Below, piece by piece: positions 40,469 to 49,909 of a stretch of 64,000 bases of DNA; positions within the stretch are counted from its first letter, which is position 1, and each line of letters opens with the position of its first letter. The stretch comes from Streptomyces sp. Ru62. GTDB lineage: Bacteria; Actinomycetota; Actinomycetes; Streptomycetales; Streptomycetaceae. The stretch spans positions 62,001 through 126,000 of the forward strand of contig NZ_PQSU01000015.1 of NCBI RefSeq assembly GCF_002920615.1. Reading direction: 5' to 3'. The notes under the pieces were generated by a model. It saw nothing but the letters and a program-made list of their open reading frames with translations, did no database searches and was not told the DNA's origin. The position numbers were made by a program, and so were the translations under genes.

Positions 40469-41028
40469 GGCCAGGCATTCTCCGAGCCACCCCACGCCCG
40501 GGGCAAACCGTTATCCAACAGCCCTGGCCCGCGGTCCCGGCGGGCCGGCGCGAGCGGGCCCGCCCGGAGGCACGGGCCGAGGCGGGGGGCCACGGCTCGA
40601 CGTCCTCCTCGCGCCGGGCATGGGGAGAGGCACGGGCCGACGCGGGGCCACGGCCCGACATTCTCCTCGCGCCGGGCATGGCGCGAGGTACGGTCCGACG
40701 CGGGACCACGGCCCGACGTCCTCCTCGCCCCGGGCATGGCGAGAGGCACGGGCCGACGCGGGGCCACGGCCCGACGTCCTCCTCGCCCCGGGCATGGCGA
40801 GAGGCACGGGCCGACGCGGGGCCACGGCCCGACGTCCTCCTCGCCCCGGGCATGGCGAGAGGCACGGGCCGACGCGGGGCCCGGCCCGACATTCTCCTCG
40901 CGCCGGGCATGGCGCGAGGCACGGGTCACGGGCGGCGGACGCCGGACAGGCGCATCGGTTCTCCCCCGTACCGGGCCGGTTGCCGGCGCGCGGGACAAGA
41001 AACGGGCCCTTGCGGGTAACCGCATCCC
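40469..41028. other. 560-bp intergenic region with tandem-repeat array
   Basis: Occupied mainly by the 58-bp repeat array at 40567-40925. No gene was accepted: all frames are open across the array only because of its composition and repeat length. The outer parts must carry the promoters of the divergent ABC-F and PAP2-DAGK genes. Confidence 0.6.
40567..40925 (+). repeat. 58-bp tandem repeat array, about six units
   Basis: The conserved element GACGTCCTCCTCG, or its variant GACATTCTCCTCG, begins at 40599, 40657, 40715, 40773, 40831 and 40888, spaced 58, 58, 58, 58 and 57 bp, with a partial unit before 40599. The units from 40715 to 40888 are nearly identical. Each unit can fold a 7-bp hairpin, CGGGCCG and CGGCCCG around an 11-nt loop. 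58 is not a multiple of 3, so no simple repeat protein is encoded. Confidence 0.93.
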
Positions 41029-42525
41029 ATGAGCCCAGACGTGGACCTGACTGCCCCCGCGACCGCCGCCCGCGCCCCGGTGCGCACGCTGCTCGACCTC
41101 GACGGCCGCCTGTTCAACGCCGCCGCCGCCTGGCACTGGCCCGGCGCCGAACGCGTCCTGCCCCGCCTGAGCCGCAGCGCGAACCACGGGGTGCTGTGGT
41201 TCGCGACGGCCGCCGCGATGGCAGCGAGCCGCACACCCCGGGCGCGCCGGGCGGCGGCCCGCGGACTGGTCTCGCTCGGCCTGGCCTCGCTGACGATCAA
41301 CACGCTCGGCAAGCGCTCGGTACGCCGGGCCCGGCCGGTGCTGGACCCGGTGCCGCTGGTACGGCAGCTCAAGCGGCAGCCGATCACCACGTCCTTCCCG
41401 TCCGGCCACGCGGCGTCCGCCGCCGCCTTCGCGACCGGTGTCGCCCTGGAGTCCCCGGCGTGGGGTGCGGCGGTGGCACCGGTGGCGTTCTCGGTGGCGA
41501 TGTCACGTGTGTACACGGGGGTGCACTTCCCGAGCGACGTACTGGCCGGGGCGGCACTCGGCGCGGGCGCCGCCTTCCTCGTACGGCGTCTGGTGCCGAC
41601 CCGCTCGCAGATCCGGCGGCCCGCCCGGCCGCGCGCCGCGGTCCCCGCGCTGCCCGAGGGCGACGGCCTGGTGGTGGTCGCGAACCGGGCGTCGGGGACG
41701 GCGGACCGGGTGCGGGCGCTGCACGACGCGCTGCCGAGGGCGGAGATCGTCGAGTGCGCGCCGGAGGAGGTCGGGGACGAGCTGGAGAAGGCGGCGGCCC
41801 GGGCCCGGGTGCTCGGGGTGTGCGGGGGCGACGGCACGGTGAACGCGGCCGCCGTGGTCGCGCTGCGGCACGGGCTGCCGCTCGCGGTACTGCCGGGCGG
41901 CACCCTCAACCACTTCGCCTACGACCTGGGCGTCGAGGACGAACGCCAGCTGGCCCAGGCCGTCCGGTACGGCGAGGCGGTCCGGGTGGACGCGGTCCGG
42001 TTCACCACCCCGGAGACGCGGGGACTCTTCCTGAACACGCTGAGCCTGGGCGTGTACCCGGAGCTGGTGCGCGCTCGGGACAGCTGGTCGAACCGGATCG
42101 GCGGCTGGCCGGCCGGGGTGCTCGGCGCGCTCCGCGTGCTGCGCGCCGGCCGGCACCCGCTGGAGGTGGAGCTGGGCGGCGAGCGCCGGCCCCTGTGGCT
42201 GCTGTTCGTCGGCAACGGCGTCTACCACCGCATGGGCCTCACCCCGGGCCGCCGCACCGATCTGGCGGACGGCCTGCTGGACGTGCGGGTGGTGCACGGC
42301 AACGGCAGGCCCGCGCTGCGGCTGCTCACGGCGGCGGTCGCCGGTCCGCTGACCCGCTCGCCCGGGCACGCGGCGGTCCAGGTGAACCGGTTGCGGCTGA
42401 CCGGCATCGCCCCGGGCACCCCGCTGGCGTACGACGGCGAGGTGACGGCCGTGTCGGGCGAGATGACCCTGGAGAAGCTCCCGGAGGCACTGACGGTCTA
42501 CCGCCCTCTCCCGGCCACCCGTTGA
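41029..42525 (+). CDS. PAP2 phosphatase fused to diacylglycerol/lipid kinase
   Basis: 498 residues. The N-terminal PAP2 domain is complete: GKRSVRRARP near 94, the SFPSGH motif near 122 and SRVYTGVHFPSD near 158. A C-terminal DAGK/LCB5 catalytic domain follows from about 210: VVANRASG, VCGGDGTVNAA near 266 and LPGGTLNHFAYDLG near 288. The enzyme probably both phosphorylates and dephosphorylates lipids, or acts on linked steps of polyprenyl or diacylglycerol metabolism. Membrane-associated through the PAP2 helices. Such fusions are common in Streptomyces. Confidence 0.92.
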   Translation: MSPDVDLTAPATAARAPVRTLLDLDGRLFNAAAAWHWPGAERVLPRLSRSANHGVLWFATAAAMAASRTPRARRAAARGLVSLGLASLTINTLGKRSVRRARPVLDPVPLVRQLKRQPITTSFPSGHAASAAAFATGVALESPAWGAAVAPVAFSVAMSRVYTGVHFPSDVLAGAALGAGAAFLVRRLVPTRSQIRRPARPRAAVPALPEGDGLVVVANRASGTADRVRALHDALPRAEIVECAPEEVGDELEKAAARARVLGVCGGDGTVNAAAVVALRHGLPLAVLPGGTLNHFAYDLGVEDERQLAQAVRYGEAVRVDAVRFTTPETRGLFLNTLSLGVYPELVRARDSWSNRIGGWPAGVLGALRVLRAGRHPLEVELGGERRPLWLLFVGNGVYHRMGLTPGRRTDLADGLLDVRVVHGNGRPALRLLTAAVAGPLTRSPGHAAVQVNRLRLTGIAPGTPLAYDGEVTAVSGEMTLEKLPEALTVYRPLPATR

Positions 42526-42589
42526 GGCAGTCGAGACCACCTCCTGGTCCACATACTGAAACCACGGTCTCATAATTCGGCACATGCGC

Positions 42590-42606
42590 GTACGGTTGAG
42601 CCGTAC
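42590..42606 (+). promoter_or_regulatory. Hairpin in the leader of the methyltransferase gene
   Basis: GTACGG and CCGTAC (6 bp) around a 5-nt loop, 48 bp before the ATG at 42655. The neighbouring sequence is AT-richer (CATAAT near 42571), possibly a -10. Weak evidence. Confidence 0.3.
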
Positions 42607-42654
42607 CGGCGGGCGGGTCCGGCCGGTCCGCCGACGAGGTGAAGGGGTTCAGCC

Positions 42655-43476
42655 ATGCCGAAAGCGCAGGAGACCGCCGTCTACACGCACGGGCACCACG
42701 AGTCCGTGCTGCGTTCGCACACCTGGCGGACCGCCGCCAACTCCGCGGCCTACCTGCTCGGCGTGCTGAAGCCCCACATGAGGATCCTGGACATCGGCTG
42801 CGGCCCCGGGACCATCACCGCCGACCTGGCGGAACTGGTCCCCGACGGTCGGGTCACCGGCGTCGACCGGGCACCAGGCGTCCTGGAGCAGGCCCGGGCC
42901 ACCGCTGCCGGACGCGGTCTGACGAACGTCGACTTCGCGGTGGCCGACGTCCACGCCCTGGACTACCCGGACGACACCTTCTGCGTCGTCCACGCCCACC
43001 AGGTGCTCCAGCACGTCGGCGACCCCGTGCGGGCACTGCGCGAGATGCGCCGGGTGACGAAGCCGGGCGGGTTCATCGCCGTACGGGACGCGGACTACGC
43101 GGCGATGACCTGGTATCCGGCGGTGCCCGGCCTGGACGACTGGCTGGACCTGTACGAGCGGGTGGCCCGGGCCAACGGCGGCGAACCCGATGCCGGGCGC
43201 CGGCTGGCGGCCTGGGCGCGGGCCGCGGGCCTGCGGGACGTCACGGCCGGCTCCAGCACCTGGACGTTCGCCACGCCCGAGGAGCGGGCCTGGTGGAGCG
43301 GCCTGTGGGCGGACCGCACCCTCGCCTCCGACTACGCCGACCGCGCCACACGGGGAGGTCACGCGACGGCGGAGCGGTTGCGGGCCGTGTCGGAGGCCTG
43401 GCGGGACTGGGGCCGGCGGGAGGACGGCTGGTTCGCCGTCCTGCACGGGGAAATCCTGTGCCGGAAAGAAGCCTGA
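42655..43476 (+). CDS. SAM-dependent methyltransferase (UbiE-like)
   Basis: 273 residues. The class I order is complete: ILDIGCGPGTI near 44-54, VTGVDRAPGV, VDFAVADVHALDYPDDTF, VVHAHQVLQHVGD and RVTKPGGFIAVRD. Typical of methyltransferases acting on quinones, lipids or small metabolites. The ATG at 42655 follows GGTGAAGGGG. Last gene before the minus-strand gas vesicle cluster. Substrate unknown. Confidence 0.9.
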   Translation: MPKAQETAVYTHGHHESVLRSHTWRTAANSAAYLLGVLKPHMRILDIGCGPGTITADLAELVPDGRVTGVDRAPGVLEQARATAAGRGLTNVDFAVADVHALDYPDDTFCVVHAHQVLQHVGDPVRALREMRRVTKPGGFIAVRDADYAAMTWYPAVPGLDDWLDLYERVARANGGEPDAGRRLAAWARAAGLRDVTAGSSTWTFATPEERAWWSGLWADRTLASDYADRATRGGHATAERLRAVSEAWRDWGRREDGWFAVLHGEILCRKEA

Positions 43477-43537
43477 TTCGCGAATTCCGGGAAACACGTG
43501 ACCGCCGGAAGTTCACATCGGGTGCCCATCCACCGCA

Positions 43538-43834
43538 CTAGTGCCCATCGCGCGGAAGCAGCGGCCCGAGCGGCCCGAGGTCCAGGTTGAGGTCCTCGGG
43601 CCGCAGTCCGTACCGGTCCCGCAGCTCGCCCATCCGCTCCTCCAGGAGCATCAGGGTCAGCCCGATCCGCTCCTCCTGCTCCTCGGTCAGCTCACCGGTG
43701 TCGAAGCGGCGCACGGCCTGCCGCTCCATCAGCTGGCGCAGCAGCTCCACCACGGTGAGCACGAGCTTCACCAGGTCGCGTTCGACCGTGTCGGGTTCCA
43801 GGTCGAGCCGGTTGCGGCGCTGCCGCGCGGTCAT
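43538..43834 (-). CDS. gvpK: Gas vesicle protein GvpK
   Basis: 98 residues. GvpK family features are DLVKLVLTVVELLRQLMERQ and RRFDTGELTEEQEERIGLTL, ending in LRPEDLNLDLGPLG. A minor protein needed for gas vesicle assembly in other organisms. The ATG at 43834 overlaps the gvpS stop as ATGA, and it ends the ten-gene cluster. Confidence 0.92.
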   Translation of the reverse strand: MTARQRRNRLDLEPDTVERDLVKLVLTVVELLRQLMERQAVRRFDTGELTEEQEERIGLTLMLLEERMGELRDRYGLRPEDLNLDLGPLGPLLPRDGH

Positions 43835-44019
43835 AGGAGCTCCTCGAAGGGCGACGGGACCTGCGCGTTCACGGAACTGATCAGCGCGTTCAGGTCGATG
43901 CGGACGAGGTCGACGTCCGCGATGCGCAGGGTGATGTCGCCGGTGATGACGACTCCGCCGGCCAGCAGCCGGTCCAGGAGGTCGACCAGCGCGATCTCGC
44001 GGCGTTCGACTACGGTCAC
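43831..44019 (-). CDS. gvpS: Gas vesicle protein GvpS (GvpA-like)
   Basis: 62 residues, a short paralogue of the shell protein: IALVDLLDRLLAGGVVITGDITLRIAD and LVRIDLNALISSV repeat the GvpA helix-strand-strand-helix core. The GTG start at 44019 overlaps the gvpL stop as GTGA; its own stop overlaps gvpK. In other streptomycetes the same gene occurs between gvpL and gvpK. Confidence 0.92.
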   Translation of the reverse strand: MTVVERREIALVDLLDRLLAGGVVITGDITLRIADVDLVRIDLNALISSVNAQVPSPFEELL

Positions 44020-44819
44020 CGCCCCTCCCCCGCTTCCACACCCGGTTCCGCTGCCGATTCCTCACCGGAAAAGGAGTACGCGGCCCACGGACCGGTGAGT
44101 TCCACCCGGATTCCGGGTGCCTCGTCCTTGGTCCGGTCGACCAGTTCCACGAATTCCTCGGAATGCGCCCGGGACACCAGATAGGCCGCGTTGAGCACAT
44201 TTCGTCCCGGCGTTCCGGAGAGCGCGGAATTCTGTGGGGGATGCATCCGGAAATCCTCGGCGCGCTCCGCGAGGCGCTCGTGGAGGGAGTGGGCGAACCG
44301 CTCGGCCCGCTGCCACTTCTCCTCCTGTGCGTGGCTGTGCTGGCGCCGCCGGCGCAGATAGTCCCGCCCGCTGACCGGCCGGGCCGCCGCGGCGGGCTCG
44401 GGCTCCGACTCGGCGGGCTCGGGTTCCAGATACACCTTCACGCCCCACTCCACGCGACCGTGCAGCCGGTCGAGCAGGCGCCGGAAGTCCTCCTCACGGG
44501 CCTCGATCATCATGCGGACGGCGCTGTCGTCGCGGAAGACGGTCGCGAGCCGCAGCGGCAGCGGGGTGGTGACCGTGGTGAGCGCGTCGACCACCCCCTG
44601 GTGGGCGCGGGCGGTCGAGGCCAGCCAGTCCAGGTCCTCCAGGTGGGCCTTCAGCGCGTCCTCGCAGAAGTCGGCCTCGGGGACCGTACTGACCACCGCG
44701 ACGAGCCCGTGATGGTGCAGCAGCGCCGGCGGGGCGCCGCCGACGCCCCGCAACTCGGCCTGCAAGGGCGTCCCGAAGGGGCGGCAGACGGCGTACACGT
44801 ACCGCAGTCCGGTCGTCAT
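44016..44819 (-). CDS. gvpL: Gas vesicle protein GvpL (GvpL/F family)
   Basis: 267 residues. GvpL/F features: RYVYAVCRPFG at the N-terminus, PPALLHHHGLVAVVSTV, LPLRLATVFRDDSAVR near 90, NAAYLVSRAHSEEFVELVD near 215 and ELTGPWAAYSFS near the end. GvpL/F proteins are accessory assembly factors that bind shell protein. An acidic insert (EPEPAESEPEP) lies near 132. The ATG at 44819 follows GAAGGAGG and overlaps the gvpJ stop. Confidence 0.92.
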   Translation of the reverse strand: MTTGLRYVYAVCRPFGTPLQAELRGVGGAPPALLHHHGLVAVVSTVPEADFCEDALKAHLEDLDWLASTARAHQGVVDALTTVTTPLPLRLATVFRDDSAVRMMIEAREEDFRRLLDRLHGRVEWGVKVYLEPEPAESEPEPAAAARPVSGRDYLRRRRQHSHAQEEKWQRAERFAHSLHERLAERAEDFRMHPPQNSALSGTPGRNVLNAAYLVSRAHSEEFVELVDRTKDEAPGIRVELTGPWAAYSFSGEESAAEPGVEAGEGR

Positions 44820-45147
44820 GGTGCCTCCTTCGGGGCGCGGCCCGGCTCCAGTTCCTCCAGCCGGGCAAGCCGTTCTCGCAGCTCGGCGTTCTCCCGGGTG
44901 AGCTCGTCCCGGCGGGCCCGGGAGGAGAGGGCCGGGTCGCTCTCCCACCAGTCGATGCCCATCTCCTTGGCCTTGTCGACCGAGGCGACGATGAGGCGCA
45001 GCTTGACGGTGAGCAGTTCGATGTCGAGCAGGTTGATCCTGATGTCCCCCGCGATGACGACACCCTTGTCGAGTACCCGTTCCAGGATGTCCGCGAGGTT
45101 CGCCCCCGAGCCCTGGCCATAGGGCTCGGGAAAGCGGCTGGGTGTCG

Positions 45148-45151
<4 letters not shown>
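44816..45151 (-). CDS. gvpJ: Gas vesicle protein GvpJ (GvpA-like)
   Basis: 111 residues. The GvpA-type core is DILERVLDKGVVIAGDIRIN, then LLDIELLTVKLRLIVASVDKAKE, at about 20-65; a charged helical tail (SRARRDELTRENAELRERLARLEE) follows, with coiled-coil heptads. GvpJ is a tip or minor shell protein required for vesicle formation. It overlaps gvpZ and gvpL by ATGA. Confidence 0.9.
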
Positions 45152-46316
<1,165 letters not shown>

Positions 46317-46320
<4 letters not shown>

Positions 46321-46997
46321 CGGTCATCGCCGCCCTTCGACTGCCGGGAGACGGCGCTGCGGGCGGCGCCTCCGGCCGCGGCCGTCTTCCTCGCGGCCGT
46401 ATCACGGGCCGCGCTCGTCTTCTTGGCCGCCGCCTTCTTGGCCGGGGCCTTGTCGGCTGCCGTCCCACCGGGAGCCTTCTTGGCGGGGGCCTTCTTCGCC
46501 GGGGCCTTCTTGCCCGGCTTCTTGCCCGCCTGCTTCCGGGGCGCCTCGTCCGCGTCGCCCCGGGCGTCCCCCCTCGGCCGTTTTCGCTCCCCCCGCTGCT
46601 CGCCCCGCTCTGCCCGCCCCTCCTGCTCCTCGTCCTCGTCCCGCTCCTCGTCCTCCTCCTCGTCGGAGCCGGTCGGCGCGACTCCGGACAACTCGTCGCG
46701 CACCTTCGTCGTACGGCCGTGCAGCCGGTCGGCGAGTGTGTTCATCTGCCGCTCGACCATCGCGCCGGTGGCGGCCTTGCCGACACCCCGCAGGTCCTGG
46801 CGGAGCTGGTCGCCGATCTCCTTGAACTGCGGGTTGTCCAGCAGTTGCCGGTTCAGCTGCTCCGCGAGCGCGCGCGGGCTGAGGTTCATCTTCTTCCCGG
46901 CGGCCAGGGAGCCGACCGCGAGCGCCATCTTCAGCTTCTTCGTGCGTCCGAGCAGATATCCGGCCCCTACCGCGAGGCCCAGTGCGGTTCGGTTCAT
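46317..46997 (-). CDS. gvpY: Gas vesicle-associated GvpY with histone-like basic tail
   Basis: 226 residues. The N-terminal 100 residues are helical (AEQLNRQLLDNPQFKEIGDQ), then comes an acidic patch at about 111-127 (DEEEDEERDEDEEQE) and a Lys/Ala/Pro-rich tail at about 152-226 with KKAPAKKAPAKK repeats like histone H1 or HupS. Its stop overlaps the gvpZ start, and it begins 2 bp after the gvpG stop. Function is known only by membership in Streptomyces gvp clusters; binding to nucleic acid or to the acidic GvpZ tail is an inference. Confidence 0.85.
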
Positions 46998-46999
46998 GG

Positions 47000-47257
47000 T
47001 CACGTCCCAGTGCCTGTCGTGTCCCCGTGATGCAGGGCGATCTCCAGCCGGTCGAGCAGTTCGTCCTCGCGCCGGTCGAACTCCTCCTCGGTGATCTCGC
47101 CCGCCTGAAGCTGCTCCTCGAGGCGGGCCAGCTCGGCCCGGACGGTGGCCGGGTCGTAGTAGATCCGCTCCGCCTCCCGGAGCACCTGCCGAATCGCCCA
47201 CACGCTGCCGCGTGCCGGTGCGAAGGGCAGCAGCAGCACCTCCGAGATCAGTCCCAC
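47000..47257 (-). CDS. gvpG: Gas vesicle protein GvpG
   Basis: 85 residues, almost entirely helical: LISEVLLLPFAPARGSVWAI and then ELARLEEQLQAGEITEEEFDRREDELL split over two helices, which is the GvpG signature. Start is the GTG at 47257 after AAGGAGGAG. It lies 31 bp downstream of gvpF and 2 bp upstream of gvpY. Confidence 0.93.
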   Translation of the reverse strand: MGLISEVLLLPFAPARGSVWAIRQVLREAERIYYDPATVRAELARLEEQLQAGEITEEEFDRREDELLDRLEIALHHGDTTGTGT

Positions 47258-47288
47258 GGATCTCCTCCTTCCGTCCGGGCCCCGGCCG

Positions 47289-48059
47289 CTATGACGCTCC
47301 GGCGTCAGCGCCGGCCGTGGCGCCCGCGGACGCGGTCGGGCCGGGTTCGACGAAGCTGTACGGCGGCAGCGGGCCGTTGACCCGCAGTTCGAGATGGGCA
47401 TGGCTCTTGCGCACCCGCTCGGCGGCGGCCAGGAAGTCCTCGGCCGAGTCGCGGGACACCAGGAACGAGACGTTGAGCAACCAGCCGGTGGACTCGGGGC
47501 CCACGCTGACCGCCGCGGCGCACGGCTGGAGCAGACGCTGCACCTCGGCGGCGTCCTCGGCCTCCTTGGCCTTGACGGCGCCGGCGACCATCTCGCCGAG
47601 GCGGATCCGGTCGTCGTAGCTGCCGCCGCCCGCCTGCCGGTTGGCCTCGGCGAGGGCGCGGACCTCCGCGTTCTCGGCCATCACGCGGTGCAGGACGGCC
47701 TCCTCGATGTGGGTGGCCTTGACGTTGTACTCGACCTTGCCCTCCAGCTCGCGCAGCCGCTCCAGGTAGTGCTCGGCCCGCTCGGCCAGCACCGAGGTGA
47801 CGGTGTCGTCGTCGGGCGAGACGCTGCCGAAGCGCATGGGCAGCACACAGCCGGCCGCGCCCGCCTCGGCGAGCACGTTCTGGTGCGCGAGGAGGTCCCG
47901 GCGCTTGGGGCGCAGGCCCTCCGGGGCGTCGCTGACGACGGCGGCGAGCTCTCCCGCGGTGAGGACCCGGACGGGCCGGGGCGGTTCACCCACCCCGGTC
48001 ATCCCCTCGGGGAGCGCCGGGTGCGAGCGCGCGGTGATGCCGTAGACGTACGTGCTCAC
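47289..48059 (-). CDS. gvpF: Gas vesicle protein GvpF (GvpL/F family)
   Basis: 256 residues, second GvpL/F paralogue: YVYGITARSHPALPEG, VLPMRFGSVSPDDDTVTSVL near 73, VEYNVKATHIEEAVLHRVM and NVSFLVSRDSAEDFLAAAERV near 200, ending in an Ala/Gly tail. It contacts GvpA during early assembly in other species. The GTG start overlaps the gvpA stop (GTGA). Confidence 0.93.
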   Translation of the reverse strand: MSTYVYGITARSHPALPEGMTGVGEPPRPVRVLTAGELAAVVSDAPEGLRPKRRDLLAHQNVLAEAGAAGCVLPMRFGSVSPDDDTVTSVLAERAEHYLERLRELEGKVEYNVKATHIEEAVLHRVMAENAEVRALAEANRQAGGGSYDDRIRLGEMVAGAVKAKEAEDAAEVQRLLQPCAAAVSVGPESTGWLLNVSFLVSRDSAEDFLAAAERVRKSHAHLELRVNGPLPPYSFVEPGPTASAGATAGADAGAS

Positions 48060-48475
48060 TCCTCTTCCTCCTTCCGGCGGGCCGCGGTCTTACGGGGGCG
48101 CCGGGACTCGGCCTCGCCTTCCTCCCGGGCCTGCTTGAACGCGTCGGATATGGTCTGCGCGGCGCCGGACAGCGCGCCCTTGGACTTGCCGCGGGCTCCG
48201 CTCTCGGTGATCTCGCCGACGAGATCGGGCAGCCCGGGGGACCTGTGGGGCCCTGCCTCCAGGTCGAGGCGGTTGCACGCCTCGGCGAAGCGCAGATAGG
48301 TGTCGACGCTGGCCACCACGACCCGGACGTCGATCTTCAGGATTTCGATGCCGACCAGGGAGACACGTACGAACGCGTCGATGACGAGTCCCCGGTCGAG
48401 AACCAGCTCCAGGACGTCGTAGAGGCCACTGGTGCCGCCTCCGCCGCCGGACTGCTGTGCCGGAACAACGGTCAT
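48056..48475 (-). CDS. gvpA: Gas vesicle structural protein GvpA, long form
   Basis: 139 residues. The conserved shell-protein core lies at about 17-65 (DVLELVLDRGLVIDAFVRVS, then GIEILKIDVRVVVASVDTYL). Unlike the 70-75-residue GvpA of cyanobacteria, the C-terminus continues for about 70 residues, charged and Lys/Arg/Glu-rich (GALSGAAQTISDAFKQAREE, RRPRKTAARRKEEEE). Long GvpA forms occur in other streptomycetes. It begins 75 bp after gvpO and overlaps gvpF. Confidence 0.92.
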   Translation of the reverse strand: MTVVPAQQSGGGGGTSGLYDVLELVLDRGLVIDAFVRVSLVGIEILKIDVRVVVASVDTYLRFAEACNRLDLEAGPHRSPGLPDLVGEITESGARGKSKGALSGAAQTISDAFKQAREEGEAESRRPRKTAARRKEEEE

Positions 48476-48550
48476 GCCGGCCGCTCCTCCTCGTGAGAAT
48501 GATCGGTGTTCGGCGCCACGCGGGTCGCGTGGCCGCCGGACGCGGGGTGC

Positions 48551-48928
48551 CTAGCCGCCGGATCGGCGTGCGTCGGCCCGCCCGCGCTCGTATCGGCGAA
48601 CGCGCCGGTAGCCGGTGAGCTGACCCTCGGGGTCCAGGTCGACCTGGTAGCTCGCCATCAGGCTCATGGTGTCCGGGACCCGTGCGAGTTCCATCACCTC
48701 GACCTCCAGCGACCAGCCGTCCTCGGTCTGCACGAAGGAGGACACGGTCTCCGGGACGAGTCCCGTCAGTTCGGCGAGCTGGCTGCGCGCCTCGCGCAGC
48801 ACCTCCATGAGGGTCGGCCGCCGGGCTTCCGTCTCGTTCTGTGGGGTGTCGTGCGTCTGATCGGTGTTGTCCGACTTCTGAGATTTCTGTGAATTCTGTG
48901 ACTGTGATGTGCTGTGTGTGTTCGACAT
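48551..48928 (-). CDS. gvpO: Gas vesicle protein GvpO
   Basis: 125 residues. A Ser/Gln/Asn-rich N-terminus (THSTSQSQNSQKSQKS) is followed by the GvpO core: LMEVLREARSQLAELTGLVP, VSSFVQTEDGWSLEVEVMEL and YQVDLDPEGQLTGYRRVRRY. GvpO is required for vesicle formation and translation of gvpA in haloarchaea. The ATG at 48928 follows GAGGTGG. First gene of the cluster, only 45 bp from the ligD stop. Confidence 0.92.
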   Translation of the reverse strand: MSNTHSTSQSQNSQKSQKSDNTDQTHDTPQNETEARRPTLMEVLREARSQLAELTGLVPETVSSFVQTEDGWSLEVEVMELARVPDTMSLMASYQVDLDPEGQLTGYRRVRRYERGRADARRSGG

Positions 48929-48946
48929 GGCCACCTCTTCCTGCGG

Positions 48947-48971
48947 GTGGCCCCTCATTCCTTGGCCAAAC
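48947..48971 (-). promoter_or_regulatory. Weak SigB-like promoter candidate of the gvp cluster
   Basis: On the minus strand GTTT (48971-48968), a 15-nt spacer and GGCCAC (48952-48947), about 18 bp before the gvpO start. The spacer matches the other elements in the region, but the -10 part is only 4 of 6, so confidence is low. Confidence 0.25.
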
Positions 48972-48973
48972 CT

Positions 48974-49909
48974 TCAGGAACGCATGTCGGCGAGACGGCG
49001 CCGGGCGGGGCCCAGGGAGCGCCCGCGGGCCGGCAGCCCGGCCCAGGGGTCGCTGCGGGCCTGGTCGACGGCGTCGGCGAGGGTCCAGCGGCGGGCGTCG
49101 AGCCCGGGGTCGTCGAGCTGCTCCCAGGTGAGGGGGACGGCGACCGGGGCGCCGGGGCGGGCGCGGACGCTGAAGGGCGCGACGGCGGTCTGGGCGTACC
49201 CGTTGCGCTGCACGTCGAGGTACAGGCGGTCGCCGCGGTCCTGTTTGCGGACGGCGGTGGTGAGCCGGTCGGGGCGCCGTGCCGCGGCGAGTTCGGCGAC
49301 GTCGTGCGCGAACTCCCGTACGGCGTCGAAGTCCTGGCGACCGTCGAGCGGGACGACGAGGTGCAGTCCGCGCGAGCCCGTGGTCATCGGGGCGGCGGGC
49401 AGCCCGAGTTCGTCCAGCAGCACGCGCAGCCAGGCGGCGGCCTCGCGGACGGCGCCGAAGTCGTCACCGGGGGGATCGAGGTCGAAGACCAGCCGGTCGG
49501 GCTGGTCGAGGCCGCCGGCCCGGTCGGTGCGCGAGAGCCAGCGGTGCAGGGTGAGGCAGGCCTGGTCGGCGAGGTACAGGAGCGTCGCGGTGTCGTCGCA
49601 GACGACGTGCGTGACCGTGCCGCCCTCCTTGGCGACCTCGGCGCGGGTGATCCACTCCGGGTAGTGCTCCGGGGTGTTCTTCTGCATGAACCGCTGGCCG
49701 CCGAGGCCGTCCGGATACCGCTCCAGCATCAGCGGACGGCCCCGCAGGTGCGGCAGCAGGTACGGCGCGACGGACCGGTAGTAGTCCGCGAGGTCGCCCT
49801 TGGTGTACTCCTTCGCGCCCCCGCCGCCGGGGAAGAGCACCTTCCCCGGCCGCTTGATCTCCACCGTGCGGCGGCCCGCGCGCAGGGTCCGCGCGTCGTC
49901 GGGGCTCAT
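48974..49909 (-). CDS. ligD: Stand-alone LigD-type polymerase domain
   Basis: 311 residues. The archaeo-eukaryotic primase-like polymerase domain of LigD is complete: KVLFPGGGGAKEYTKGDLADYY, the DLDPPGDDF metal motif near 148 and SRGLHLVVPLDG near 185, with PDRLTTAVRKQDRGDRLYLD later. It fills gaps in non-homologous end joining together with Ku and a ligase. The ligase and nuclease domains of multi-domain LigD are absent, as in actinomycetes that encode them separately; neither Ku nor a ligase is in the window. The ATG at 49909 overlaps the transketolase stop as ATGA. Confidence 0.92.
   Translation of the reverse strand: MSPDDARTLRAGRRTVEIKRPGKVLFPGGGGAKEYTKGDLADYYRSVAPYLLPHLRGRPLMLERYPDGLGGQRFMQKNTPEHYPEWITRAEVAKEGGTVTHVVCDDTATLLYLADQACLTLHRWLSRTDRAGGLDQPDRLVFDLDPPGDDFGAVREAAAWLRVLLDELGLPAAPMTTGSRGLHLVVPLDGRQDFDAVREFAHDVAELAAARRPDRLTTAVRKQDRGDRLYLDVQRNGYAQTAVAPFSVRARPGAPVAVPLTWEQLDDPGLDARRWTLADAVDQARSDPWAGLPARGRSLGPARRRLADMRS

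Noticed and set aside
40566..40925. CRISPR array
   Set aside because: The repeat is contiguous with no variable spacers of fixed length, and no cas genes are near. It is a 58-bp tandem array.
40467..41032. Repeat-containing proteins in several frames of the 58-bp array
   Set aside because: 58 is not a multiple of 3, so every frame cycles through the same peptides; no ribosome site and no homology-like features.
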